The translations under genes and the position numbers were made by a program. From Lingula anatina (lineage: Eukaryota > Brachiopoda > Lingulata > Lingulida > Lingulidae): a stretch of 64,000 bases of DNA. The stretch's first letter is position 1. Every line of letters begins with the position of its first letter. Shown here one piece after another: positions 21,697 through 34,334 of the stretch. Location of the stretch: assembly GCF_001039355.2 (NCBI RefSeq), contig NW_019775762.1, forward strand, positions 1 through 64,000. The letters are read 5' to 3'. Below the pieces are notes generated by a model. The model ran no database searches, was not told where the DNA came from, and was given only the letters and a program-made list of their open reading frames with translations.

Positions 21697-23387
21697 GAAC
21701 AGTTACCAAAAAACGCTCCATATTCGTCTAAGTGATGTGTACAGACTTTTGTTCAAAGCTTATAGTTTTAATAATAGAAAAGAGAGCAGGTTACAAAGAG
21801 AAGGTTAATCGCAACTGCATTATCTTTAAAAAACACCTCAGTTCTACGACATGCAAAGAGACTCCAAAACGTTTGAAATAAAAGAGCAAATGCCAGTATT
21901 TTGAGAATCTGTCTTGTAAAAATAAGACGCAAGCAGAGGTTACAACGCACCGTAATGGAAGAAGCTTACATCCAAGCGAACCACATTTCATACAATGCAC
22001 TAAAGAAAAGTTCACTTGATACAAGTGCCATCTTTAAAGTTTCAATAGATTTCAAATAAATATAATCTCATATGCATTTTGCAAATGGTAACTAGAATAA
22101 AGACGTACCAAATATCAATAGACTGGGTTAATGTTGACAGCAAACAATAGACTTGCGAGGCGACGTTGACGCCGATTCTTAGGCCTACTGTGGCGACACA
22201 CACATGTAATGGCTAAATGTCCAGGCACACAGAAGATTGGAATTATTAAAAAATAAGTATCCTAATTTTTCGTTTCAATGCGCTTACTCTCTATGTAAGT
22301 TTCATTTTCATTACAAGTATCATAAAAACCAGCTCAAACTTCTCTCAAACACGAATGCTATGAATCAATATTTTATCAATTGTAAGTGGTTGAAAACATC
22401 CTACCACTATTTTAGTTGTTCAGTAAAGAAGTCAATTTTAATCTTGATCTATACCTAGCCCTTATAGATGATTTTCTCAAGTCCAAAGCAAAAATGTCAC
22501 CCTTTCACAAACAATTAAACAAAGAGGAATAGCACACGTTTACCTGGCGACATAAACAGAATCTCGTTATGGCTGTAGGTACAGACTTGGTACTCTTTGT
22601 ACCAAATAAATGAAGCAAATCCACGTTTCCAGTGCTTCATCTTAAATCAGTAATCACCAAAATTATATTAATCCAATTTTCAAACATCAGAAAGGCACCT
22701 TGCAGCAGGTTGAAAAAAGTTCAACGTAAACAGGAAAACGTCCATAAAAGACCCCAGTGCTAGCTTCAATTAGACTTCAATCTGGCGAACCGCATCCAAA
22801 ACATTCCAAATCTGTTACTATTACTATCTTCAGAAGGGACAAAAAGTTCACAACATTTGGCCATTCAGTTCGCATTGCAGTTCCGTCTAGAATGATAGCA
22901 AATATTGACAGGCAAACAAGCAGTTAAGCTCGTCAGATGGGCGCGATGTTCAAAGGTATAATTGAAGCTGAAGGAATCTTTTGACTTGCCACATGCCTGG
23001 TAGACCTTTCATTAACCTTGCTACAATACCACCTAAGGTTTCGGCTTCGATATTGACTTTATTCCGTAACGGAAGGGCACAGGTGGCTTCCTTCTATGCC
23101 GTTAATGCTCAGAAAATGCATCAAGAAATGTTTTCAAAAAGTATAACTGATACGGTAACTATTTGTGCGTAATGAATTACCAGTAACTGTTCTCACGTTA
23201 CACCGTTCAGAAAATAAAGATGGATTCCTTCATTACTTATGCCTCAGACCATTTTATATATAAAAATGCGGATTATATAACCAATATTTTTTGGCGTTGA
23301 CGAACGGGGAAATTCTCATGTATTTATTTAAATATTTTTCTTTTCAAAATAAGTTGATAACGGCCAGTTGCTGGAAGGCCTTTATTA

Positions 23388-23545
23388 ATGATTTCGTTAA
23401 CTTTTGAATGCTGCATCTGTTTTAAAGATCAACTCTATTCCACATAGTCGGTAAATCTTTGTAATAAATTGATGATTTCGTTAACTTTCGACTGTTGCAT
23501 CTGTTTCAAAGACCACCACTATTCCACATAGTCGGTAAATCTTTG
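23388..23545 (+). repeat. 84-bp tandem duplication, two copies
   Basis: Copy one starts ATGATTTCGTTAACTTT at 23388 and copy two at 23472. Both contain TATTCCACATAGTCGGTAAA followed by TCTTTG, with several substitutions between copies. Confidence 0.8.
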
Positions 23546-26500
23546 CAGCAACAAGGGTCATCTTTCTTCTGGAAATGGACCAATGGCCTCATCGTTACTG
23601 CCAGACCACCGGCGATGAAAGCCGCCTTAATTGGAGTATGTCTATAAGATATAGTTAAAGTATTACGAAATAAACCCGAGATGCTTAAAATCCGACAGCT
23701 GCGGGTCTCAACCTAATTATTTTGCCGTCTGGGTGCTTCTCTACCTGTTCCATTCCAATTAAATGGTTCTTCGTTTTAACTTATTTTCTCTCCGTAATTG
23801 AATGCATTGATTTCACTTTGTTCGGTGGCCAAAGGACGCTTCTGTGATCTACGAAGTGTGAGTGACATTAGTATTTACCCTCTCGTTAAATGTATAATGT
23901 TCATTCTCTTTTTGAACAAACACGGCACCTTGCACATTACATGTAACATTTGCCATTTATATATATGTCACTACATGATGTAATTATACCTTATTTTTCC
24001 ATAAAGAGCAGGTGTTATTCCACATTAACGTTGTTCTCTTACCTTTTATTGCCAATACGAACTGAAATCCTTATCGTCTATATGCTACTTAATTTTAATT
24101 CAGAATCTAATGGCATCACCGTTAAAGAACAAACTATCCGACTCCAGGTAAAACAGCGTTTCTGGCCGCTGTTCCTGTCACCCAATTTCCCAGGCGAACT
24201 ATCATCAGTGTAAGGGTGTTGACACCAGAGGAATTAAATCCTAGGTGTGATATTCCATGGCATCATTGTAAAAGACCACGCGTTCTCGCATCGAGATCTA
24301 ATTAACTGTCGCACGGAACTCAAACCCAATCTTCGCCTCGACTAACTTTTTAATAACGTATGATAATATCAAAAAAGCATGCGTCGACTGTCCACCTGAT
24401 TTGATGTCTAACATAAGGCCTACTTACATATAATATAGACGCTTTTCATTAACTTTGCTGGCATATAAACGGTAGCGACAAACCATTGTTACTATATTGA
24501 ACAGAGCATAGAAAAATGTTCTTTAAGTTACAGTCTTAGTCAAGAGATCCTCTGCGAAGTGGACTACACAAAGCATCTGCAAAAACCTAACACTTATATA
24601 TACAGATGCGTACATGGGCAGAAACGTTGTCCATGTTGCATTAGAGGGGTGGGCCCACGTGCGTTACCCCAAATATGGAACTATCGACATGCTTAGGAGA
24701 TCCCTTTAGTCATAACCCTTATCTCGGTCATCCACCGGTCATTTTCATTTCCGCAGTCACCAGAAACAACCTACGAAGCTCACCTCTCTTTCTCATCCAG
24801 CAGACGATAATGAACTGGGTGCATGGCCGCAGCCTACTCGTCGCTGTTTATCACTGTGCAGAGACACTGCGGGGAATATGCATCAAAACCATCATCACTG
24901 TGTACTGTGACATGCTGAACCGGCAGTGTATACCTATTCAGCACCTTCAGTGATTTTGCAAGACTCAATAATGCTTTAATTACTTATAAGGACAAACGGC
25001 CCACTAAGACGACATTTTTGACGTCTTTCTATGGTTAATAACACGGTTAAAACGGCTATTTCACACCATCCCCAACCCAAAAAATTACACTTGTAAAGAG
25101 AATCAAGTGGAAATGTTCATTTCACGAAATCTACAGATTGCCTTGGTACAATTAATAATACGCACGGCATTAATAGGCGGTTCCTATGTAACTGCAAGAT
25201 ATTCTAGTTCCTGTTAAAGAATATGTCAAATAGACACCACACAGAGAGTTCCAAAGGCTGCATTCCACAATCTAAGGGTCTATCGTTTTTAAAGCACTCG
25301 TGTGAAGTCTTTTTAAAAAATAACCATATAGCTATATATAGTGTATGAAGGTGTGTCTAAAGTTTATCAGTAAACCCCACAAGAAACAGTCCTTTTCCTA
25401 CAAAACATGCTGTCTCTATTAGGTTCCAAACCAAACGTTTACCTTTATCTCTAAAACATGCAAATTCCGTCCTGCCTTGCCAGTTTCCAGATAACCAGCA
25501 GTGGATGCAAACGCCACAAAATGCTACAAACTAAAGTAGACAGCTTTAAAGCGTGATTCGCCACCACACTGCTTCACCTCCTACAAGACAATAGAGTTCT
25601 TGCACCATACCGTTTAAATCGCGTCCGAGGCACTTCCCATTAATTAACTTCTCCGTAATATCGGAAAACCATCTATTAGGGTTGTAACATAATTCAAGCA
25701 CACTGTGCCCGATCCAGCAGTCAAGACACTGGGGTAGCTGGTAGTGGTTTTTTACGTTGGGGACAAAGCACTTTGACGCCTGCTTGAAGTCTGCAATTAA
25801 TGGAACCAAAATGTAGAGCCTATTTTGTTGTCAGAGTGAAAACTTGAGGCTAGCGTTCCTGGTTTAACGCCGGGTGATCTCAGGTGACAGACATCCTCTC
25901 TAAAGAGACCGCCCGGACTTCAACGACGGGTCGTTAACGCTACCAGACTAACGCCGTTAACGTTCACAGCAGGGCGCTCCATGTACTGTTTCAACGAACA
26001 GATCGTAGTTGCTGAATAAGAAATGTCAGTATTTCTATACAGATTGTTGAATACAATAGGTGTTGTTAGTCGTTGTGATAAAACTGACACTCTAGCAATT
26101 ACCTCGCGTCACTCAGTCTCACGCTCCTGCCTCATTTTTCCGAGAAGTTCTACGGTGGGTGGACAATCGTTGATGTTGTGCAGTGTTTAATACCCCACCT
26201 GACAGGTGGCTATAGATACTTTATAGATACAACTAATGAGATTATTTTGTTTTACCTGAGACAACGATGAGGCGTTGATGTAAGCGGGTAGCATTGTGTT
26301 CAATAGCACAATCTATTGCAAAACATGGCCCTAGGCCAAACATGTCAATCAGCTTGTATGCTTTATAATTTGTGTTCTGTTTTCACTTTTACAATCTTCA
26401 AAGTTAGCAATGAAGACAACAAACTGTTCACGAAAAATATTACTTTCACCCACAAACTGAGTCTTATTATTTTTGTTCAAAGTTCAATTCTATAACAGGG

Positions 26501-29500
26501 TCCCAATCTGGCAAACGCAAAGATAATATTTTGCATTCCACAAAATATTATTTTTACCAATAATTTGAAGACGGAAATAATTTATCATATCTAGATACAA
26601 GATTCTAAAAATATATCTACATCCAAGTATTCCGTGGACATAACACGAAATACAGAATACATTGTACGAAGGAGTTAGGATGCGCAGTCAGAACACAACA
26701 ATTCACTGATAATTTTTAAAAAAATCCTTCACAACAGAGAGACAAAATGAGGCGAGTACGGAGAGGTCATTGACCAATGAATTCACCCCGAAGCAAAAAC
26801 AGGCGAGTTTTCATAGTTCTTTCATAATGTCATAGTGTTTCAGAAGGTAGCATGTCGTCCTGATCCTATTTTTTCATATGATTCCCTTTCATCTGCCTAC
26901 GGCATGTATGACAAGAAAGAAAAGCGCGCTTTCAAGAGTTCATTTACGGGCATGTGTGTTTTTTTCTTCAGTAAAAGGTTGTGTTACAACATTAAATGCC
27001 TGCTATGTTGTGGTAAAGATTCACAACATGATCATTCCGCAGTGGCTTTTAAAGTGAAAAAGTAGAAAAATATTTTTATATAATCTTCCGCACTTAATAC
27101 GTTCACTTAATAAGATCACGTATATACTGACCCTTATGCTATCTACGTCTATGATCAAAAATACGTTTAATTATCAAGATGCATTTTCATCACTTAGCTT
27201 TAGCCGAGTCATGCATCCAGGCTATCTCACTACTTTCATCATCGTGATAAAACTATTTTGAGGAGAGAGCAATCATATTGTCTGAAAGAGGATGCACTAG
27301 GACATAAGGAACGATTGTTTGCAAATAAAATAGGAAGATTCAAGATAATGATCTCTTATTGCACCCCTACAATCCAAGGTGCTTAGTTTTGTAGGTTTGG
27401 AAGTGAACGGTCCCCATATAACAAAGGGGAATGAAAAGCAAAGCTACATGTACCCGTAGAAAACTCATATACTTACAAGTAGCTCTTTAATGGAGTGAAT
27501 TGTTTGCAATTCGAGAACACCAATGATATATGTACACTTACTTCTGTGCACTCTGGTTTTGGCTTTTCAAAGACACATGTGACCGTTTGGCAGAGAATGT
27601 TCCACTCTGCTCTGTTGACCAGAGAAGCAAAATGACTGTATTTGACGTCGTGTATGCATCGCTCATTTGGTCATTAAGGTGATATCACTTACTAGTTAGT
27701 CTACACAGGGTTTCCAAGAAGAAACATGGACCCTGTTTACGCCACGTTACATTAACTCATTTAACAACGCTTAAGTGTCCGCAACTTATGAATATTTCAA
27801 CGACAACAATGAATGCCTACAACACCGCCCGTGTCACACATGCGTTCAATCTTTTAAAGCAAACCACAATTAACTGCGTATCCCCAGACAAATAATCGTA
27901 AGTGGTAGTTTGTGCACAAAGCATGTTAGTGGTCGTGAATGTATGATTAGTAGAGATACGCACTCTCTACGGGAAACCTAGGGTTCCTACCAGAAGCTGG
28001 TATTAACAACACTGTTATCAGCTTGTACAATATCCATATAGTGCCATTGTCTAGCTCCGCATAAAATTTATATCCTAACTAGCTCTCTTTTGAAATTGTA
28101 TCTATAGGATATCCCCCTTATTCGATCGTATTCTTTCCACTGAATTGCTGAGGAACACGGTCCTCATGAGTCTTAGTGTATTCTAATGGCCACCGTTGAA
28201 AACTTTGTCTCTCTGGGAGTGACAGTGACAGGGTTCTACAAAGACCAACAGGTAATGAGAGTAAATATCATATCAATATTAGGACTTACCTTAGTGTCAT
28301 ATTAGACGGCTGTGGCTGTTCGACCCTATTCTACCGTGATTCTGAAACATATATTATTCAAACCTATGAGGGAGCACGTCATAAAACCGCGGTGCTGCAG
28401 TATATAAGCAATGCAATGTGACGCGGCCTTGCCGTCAAAGATATCACATGCAAGAGACGCTTCATACCGAAACTGGTTGCGTGATGAGATCACAGCCAGA
28501 ATAATCGGGGTTATAGGCGTTTTCTTGACAACAGCCAATAAATAATTTACCAGAAAATGTATGGGGCTGATATATGGTCTTATCATCTTCCTCCTCCTTC
28601 CAAAAAAACTCTGCATTTGCCACAATCGCAAAATGCCACCAACAGTTTTGTCAGCAGATAGGACGAAAAACATGATCATTACACTGTGGTGGTATACAAT
28701 ATATGTGCATATATTGCAATTTGATAACTCTAGACTAATACTGAGAAAAGACACGGCTTTTTGCATTGCCAAAAAAAGTTGGTTCATGACGTCAGCGCTT
28801 CATAGAAGACAATGCATAGTGGCATTGTGAAGTTGGTGGGACAAGAATTTAGGAAACATTCGTACGGCACTCCATAGCCACTATATCATATTTAACCTAT
28901 AAAACACAGCATTGACCTCTATATCCAAAGGTGACTTGCAATACCTAGATTAATAAACTTTAAGAGGTAGGTACAAGGATTAGTGGATCACGGGAATAAA
29001 TAGACGATGAGAGAGAGTTAGTGCAAAAATCTATTTCTTGATACCCGAGGGGAAATATTCTATAGAGTGAATAAATACACCCATCAACTCTGGATAGCAC
29101 TATAACATATGTCGATAAAACTATCCATTGGTTAAAATTGTGATGAATTGCTCACCGAAATAGCAATACCCTAGTGTGTAATACAATTTAACATCTATTC
29201 AAACACCCTGATACAAACAGACTTAAATTATCGCCACATTTATTTAGTGCGCTCTAAAGTCAAAATCAAAGTTGCACTTATCACGGTTTTGCAGAAGTTT
29301 CACAGTTTTTATAAAACACTTCAATACTGTCGCAGAGTGAAACGACAACAGATCTTTAACAACAGATTTTTAAAGACATATTTAGACACTTTTTCGAGTT
29401 TTCAAAATGATCTTGGTCATTAAAATCCTTACATACAATAATACAATCGTGCATACTTTAAAATGTGTCGCTTCACTCAAATACAGAGTGAACAACAGCA

Positions 29501-31504
29501 CGCATTCGCAGTTAAGTTGATCGAATTAATAAAACATACACACTGGCCAAACGCCATGTTATTCCATGTAACAAACCCTACGATGAAGTGCCAACATAAT
29601 CAATTTCAAAGCAAGCATGTTGTGCTCTGCAATTAGTGCAAAATTTACTTGTTGATAAAACCAAGACTGCGCTTGAAATCATACTATGCAAGTTGAATTA
29701 CAATAAGTATAAGATCAACATGTAAACTATCGGATTTTTTTTCAAACCGCCATTTCATAACTTCATCGGAAAAATGGCGGATAGACTAATGTCATTGAAC
29801 TTAAATATGTTTACTATAACATAAAACCTACATGTAAATTAATAAAGGAAAATCTAAGCACGATAATTTTTCCTGCGATTTATTTCGATAATTGAGACAA
29901 AACATGTCATGTCATTACAACGCCTATCTAACTGAAAGAACAGAAGAGAGATAAGTGCCAGTTTTAACGTCACTCTATCAAAAGACGAACAGGAATAACG
30001 TACCCAGTACTTCAAAGCCTCCACGTTTTTTTTTCTAAATCAATTTTTCGACAGATAAACTAACACGCCAGCTGACGAGCTGATGTTCAGCCCATTCTCC
30101 ACTTCATGCTCCTTATAGAAAAACGTGGCTTCTTGGCACATTTGATATTTTGATTGTACATGTAACCGTGATGTAGGCCTTACACAACCTTTCACGATGT
30201 TTTCTTTTTATTAAAAAACGGACAGCCCAATTAGGGGAAACATCATTTATCAACCCAGATAGATCAATTAAGTGGTAATTCATAATTAAATCTGTGGCGT
30301 TAAAATCTACCTATCGTATTTACCTAACAACTACACGATTTAATTGTGCAGTTAATTAGCTAAGTATCGATTTCTCCCACTGAAAGCTGTTCGAGATGGC
30401 CCTACGACATGGGTGAATGTTAACAAATGTAGGAATAAATCGTTTTGTTGGATCGAAAGTATCACTTAGATATCACAAAAAACAGAAAGCGTGCGCTCAC
30501 CTTACTTTAGTGAATATACTAAACAGAACCCTCCATGCTAACATTCCCGAGGGGTATTCATGCATATGTACATGCCCATAGTCCTGTACCACTCTGATAA
30601 CATGCAGCACGTGTACACTTCAACAAAACCAGATAGTAAACAACATTTAAGTATCCACAACACTCCGCTGGCGTGTATTGTCTCTGGTCGACTTGATGTA
30701 CCATCTCATGTGTACACGCAGCTAATCACTGATTGTTGGTTATGAGAAAACCAAGTGTATATTAAGGATATCTTGACTCACACCTAAAAATTTTGGGAGT
30801 TTCTGCAATGCATGAAATATTGATTCCAACAGATCATGTCTCAGAGCTATACATTGGAGAGCCGGGTGATACGAATTTTAAATTGCTCAGGATTCATATG
30901 ATATGTCAAACGGGCTGATGACATATTTATTAACATGTTGACAGTGTACCAGCCTGGATGAATTAATAATCAAAATAACCCAGTCTAGAGCGCCACCTGC
31001 TTCATGAACCTCTATTTATCCCTTAAGTAAACACAACATCCATCTTATTATTATCTTTCATGAATTGATTTCTTTTTTTATATATCTGTCTGTTAATTTT
31101 TCTTCCTTCTTTCTTAACTGCCTTCTCTCAAATCTTCTTCCCTGCTTTAAATCATTTTTCATTGATGTATAATCCTTAAACAGCTATACTGACATCAGTA
31201 AAGTAAAGTTTACTACATAAACGTATTTTATGGTGTCTTAATTGCGCTAACATCTACAGCCACAACATCCATCTACCCTCATTCTCTCATCTGAGTTAAC
31301 TGATAGGTATATATTCCAGCAAATTAAAGCAAACAAAAAATCTAATTCATTCAAAAGACATTAAATGCCCTTGTTAAACACATGTCTTAAAGGGAATACA
31401 TTTGCACATAACTTCACATCGCTACGTACGTTTACGAGAATGCCCTATTCTTGAAAACTACGCTGCGTTCGCCGAATTGAAGAAAACAGCTCGTTAAATG
31501 AGGG

Positions 31505-31507
<3 letters not shown>

Positions 31508-31549
<42 letters not shown>
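31508..31549. repeat. AT microsatellite, length-variable between copies
   Basis: About 21 AT repeats here, against about 8 at the matching place 39699-39715. It is the clearest length polymorphism between the two copies. Confidence 0.85.
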
Positions 31550-31552
<3 letters not shown>

Positions 31553-34246
31553 TCTGACAAAGTAAGTTTAAACTAAATTCCGATACTATAAATTGAGCGA
31601 TTTGGCCAAAGGTATATAAGAAAGGGTGACCAAGATGTATACGACATTGGTATGGGTTTATGTATTTGTTGCCAAACGAGTAAAATTGCACGGATTGACC
31701 GCCAAAAAGACCGGTGTCGGAGATTCTAGGAAACCCGATTTCCTTTTTATCTCGTAATCAGATCTTACAGCTATGAATAAGAAAGTCTTGTGAAACAACT
31801 TGCCCCCTTCAGGATGCGACTGAATTCCACACTATCAGAGACCCTTGTACATTTAGCTGTGCTGCAGATACAAAATCGGTTCTTCAGGAGTAAAGAGCAC
31901 TAGTAGTGAATTGCATTGCGTGTTGACGGCTGCTTTCTAATTGTCGACCTTCGAGTGAACATCTGTTTGGTAATCTTACGGTCGCCACAAATGCCATATC
32001 AAACTACACCGAGCTCATGCGTTTCCACACATTAAGCTAACACACGCAAGCTTAGGCTGGCTTAAAGTACGTTAATCGGTGACAAATTAGTGAACTTTTT
32101 CATCATCTATCAATTGCAAACTGACACAGGTAGACTACGCCTCAAAAGTACTGCAAAGAGGGCCAGATAATAAGTTTCTCTTCCATCAAGGAATTGCCCG
32201 CTTACGTGCACACCTATCGTCTCCAGGGACGAGCTAACGCTGCGCAGACACTTGACGTCCGTGTTGAACTCGATGCTAATTAAGCATGTAGGTGACGCCG
32301 ATCAAATATTATCAATAAGCCTAAGGGTACCTTGTAATTGGAGGATCGCTATCACATGGGTAGCACACAATACTAAGAACCGGTGGCTAAAGTAAATCAA
32401 GTCCAAGCAGATTTCTGGACCCACTGAGGCATTTCTCACTGTGTAACCTGTGTTTGCAGCGGTGGCTTTTCCCCCAGGGAAGAGTTTCATCGTTTTAATT
32501 GTTCATATGTTGTATGTACTTTACACTTGGACTGTTTGTGAAAAATCCAGGGTTGGGCCAGTGTTATTTCAACTATGAAGTAGAGGTAGGTGTAATATAC
32601 GATGTTAGAATACTTGAGTAGGTAGGTAACGAAAACGGAAACACTAAAACATAGTCAAATCGAAGGAACCATTGAAATCATCTCCATTTTCAAAAAAATA
32701 ATAATAAATAAATAAATAAATAAAATAAAATCTTCATGATGTTTTATAATTTAATAAAATCTTGGGCACAGATACAACGGCTCGAAACCAAGAGTATTTT
32801 AAAGTAACGTTAGTTTATCAATTCCAATTACCTTGATAGTGAACCGCATTCTCTCAAGTAGAAACCAAAGTGGCCCCGACTATCTAGACTGGAGCGGTAC
32901 GTTTTGTTAAAAATATAATATATGAAGTAAAAGCTGGACTGTTCGAAAATGTTTGAAATTATGGCAGTTACAGTTTCACATGTTGATTAAATTGGTGAAG
33001 CGTTTCAAATTCCATAAACCCTGACTTCTTAAATGTCTACTCGGTCTTGTTAAGGCCAAAGGATAGCCGCCGTCAAACCTGACAATTAAAATATCTACTT
33101 CAGGGCGCTCTTTCTCACTGCAATCCGTACGATCTCTGTTCCTAGCCAGGTGTAATATTCCCTAACACTTACTCTCATTCTCAGGCAGGTGTAAAGGCTT
33201 GTAATACTTCTCACCTCACAGACAGATCCATTTACATTCCCCTGGGTTGATGTTCCGCTTTCTCTTGTCATTGTGTTATGCCAGCCACGTTCACTATTCC
33301 ATCAGCTCTTTTAAGCCACATTACATTCATAGAGATCGTAATGCAAACGAAAACCAAAAATATGTATATTCATCTTGAACTCTGGAGAAACGTTTAAGGG
33401 CATCTTCGTCTGACGAGTATATATCATAGGAATAAAAACGTGTTTCAAAAACACCATCAAAACCGCCAATAAAACGTACCAAGTGGATAAAGCACCAATC
33501 AAACTAACTTATAGACAACCATTTGCGTGCAATTCATAAATAAAGATTAAACTCAGTTTCGCAGCGAGATCTTTGATTAACGCAAAAAAAAAAACGCTGT
33601 ACAGTTCAAGCATGACGTATTAAATTAATGTTTTGAGGTGAAAATCCATTTCCGCTTTTTTCTTACTCACCGGGGAAGTAATCAAAGCTCTATGCAAGGA
33701 AATGTGAAGTTATAACAGGTTACAAAATGAAAATTGCAAAAGTGTGTCTTGCTCTTAAAATTGTCTGATTAAGATTTTATCAGTAAAACCAGGTCCTGTG
33801 CCTAAGGTTTTTATTAAAGGTTACCTATACGTGCCGTGGATCTTACACATTAAATAAAAGACCTCATTAAAATCTAGATATCGCTAAATTATTGACCTCC
33901 TTACTTACTATCACTGCAAACTTACGGTGCCATGCTTTGAACAAGTTAAAAGTGGCGCCAAAAACAGGTTTCTTTTCAATCTTGAGAGGTGTTCAATTAA
34001 CTAAAACACTTCTAGACAACTTCACGGGTCAGATGACATTGAAGTCGGTTGTTAAACTTACCTGCTGATTAAACACTGACCACATACATCTAAAACGAAC
34101 ATCACTTGTAAGAAATCTGCGCTGACACTTCTGTAATTCGACAAAAGGCCATTTTTTGGAACATTCTTGCGTTGTAGCTCCCTTTGCAGAAGCAACGCCG
34201 TCACTGTCAAGATGACTGTCAGTTACGGCGTGTTGTTAGGCGCACT

Positions 34247-34334
34247 CCCTGTGTAACACTTTACTAGCTCCGCCCCTGCCTAGTAACATGCCCTGTGTAA
34301 CGTTTTACTAGCTCCGCCCCTGCCTAGTAACGGA
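34247..34334. repeat. 44-bp tandem pair with CCGCCC motifs
   Basis: CCCTGTGTAAC...TAGTAACATG is repeated with period 44. Each unit carries an inverted repeat, TTACTAG and CTAGTAA, around CTCCGCCCCTGC. The pair is preserved at 42417-42504 in the second copy with few changes. Its role is unknown. Confidence 0.6.

Larger units (their letters stand above)
18936..29374. other. Upstream flank of gene 2 and intergenic DNA, no supported gene
   Basis: About 10.4 kb with no recognisable coding region. Open frames of 60-153 codons occur by chance on both strands; the longest (28326-28787, minus, 153 codons) shows no motif I know. A short frame at 20681-20767 has a good start context and is discussed as a finding. 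It contains an AAT microsatellite (about 21653-21696) and an 84-bp tandem duplication (23388-23545). Confidence 0.4.

Noticed and set aside
28326-28787. 153-codon minus-strand frame, the longest outside the receptors
   Set aside because: No motif, no splice context, and a plus-strand frame overlaps it. It is in the size range of other chance frames here, so not called as a gene.
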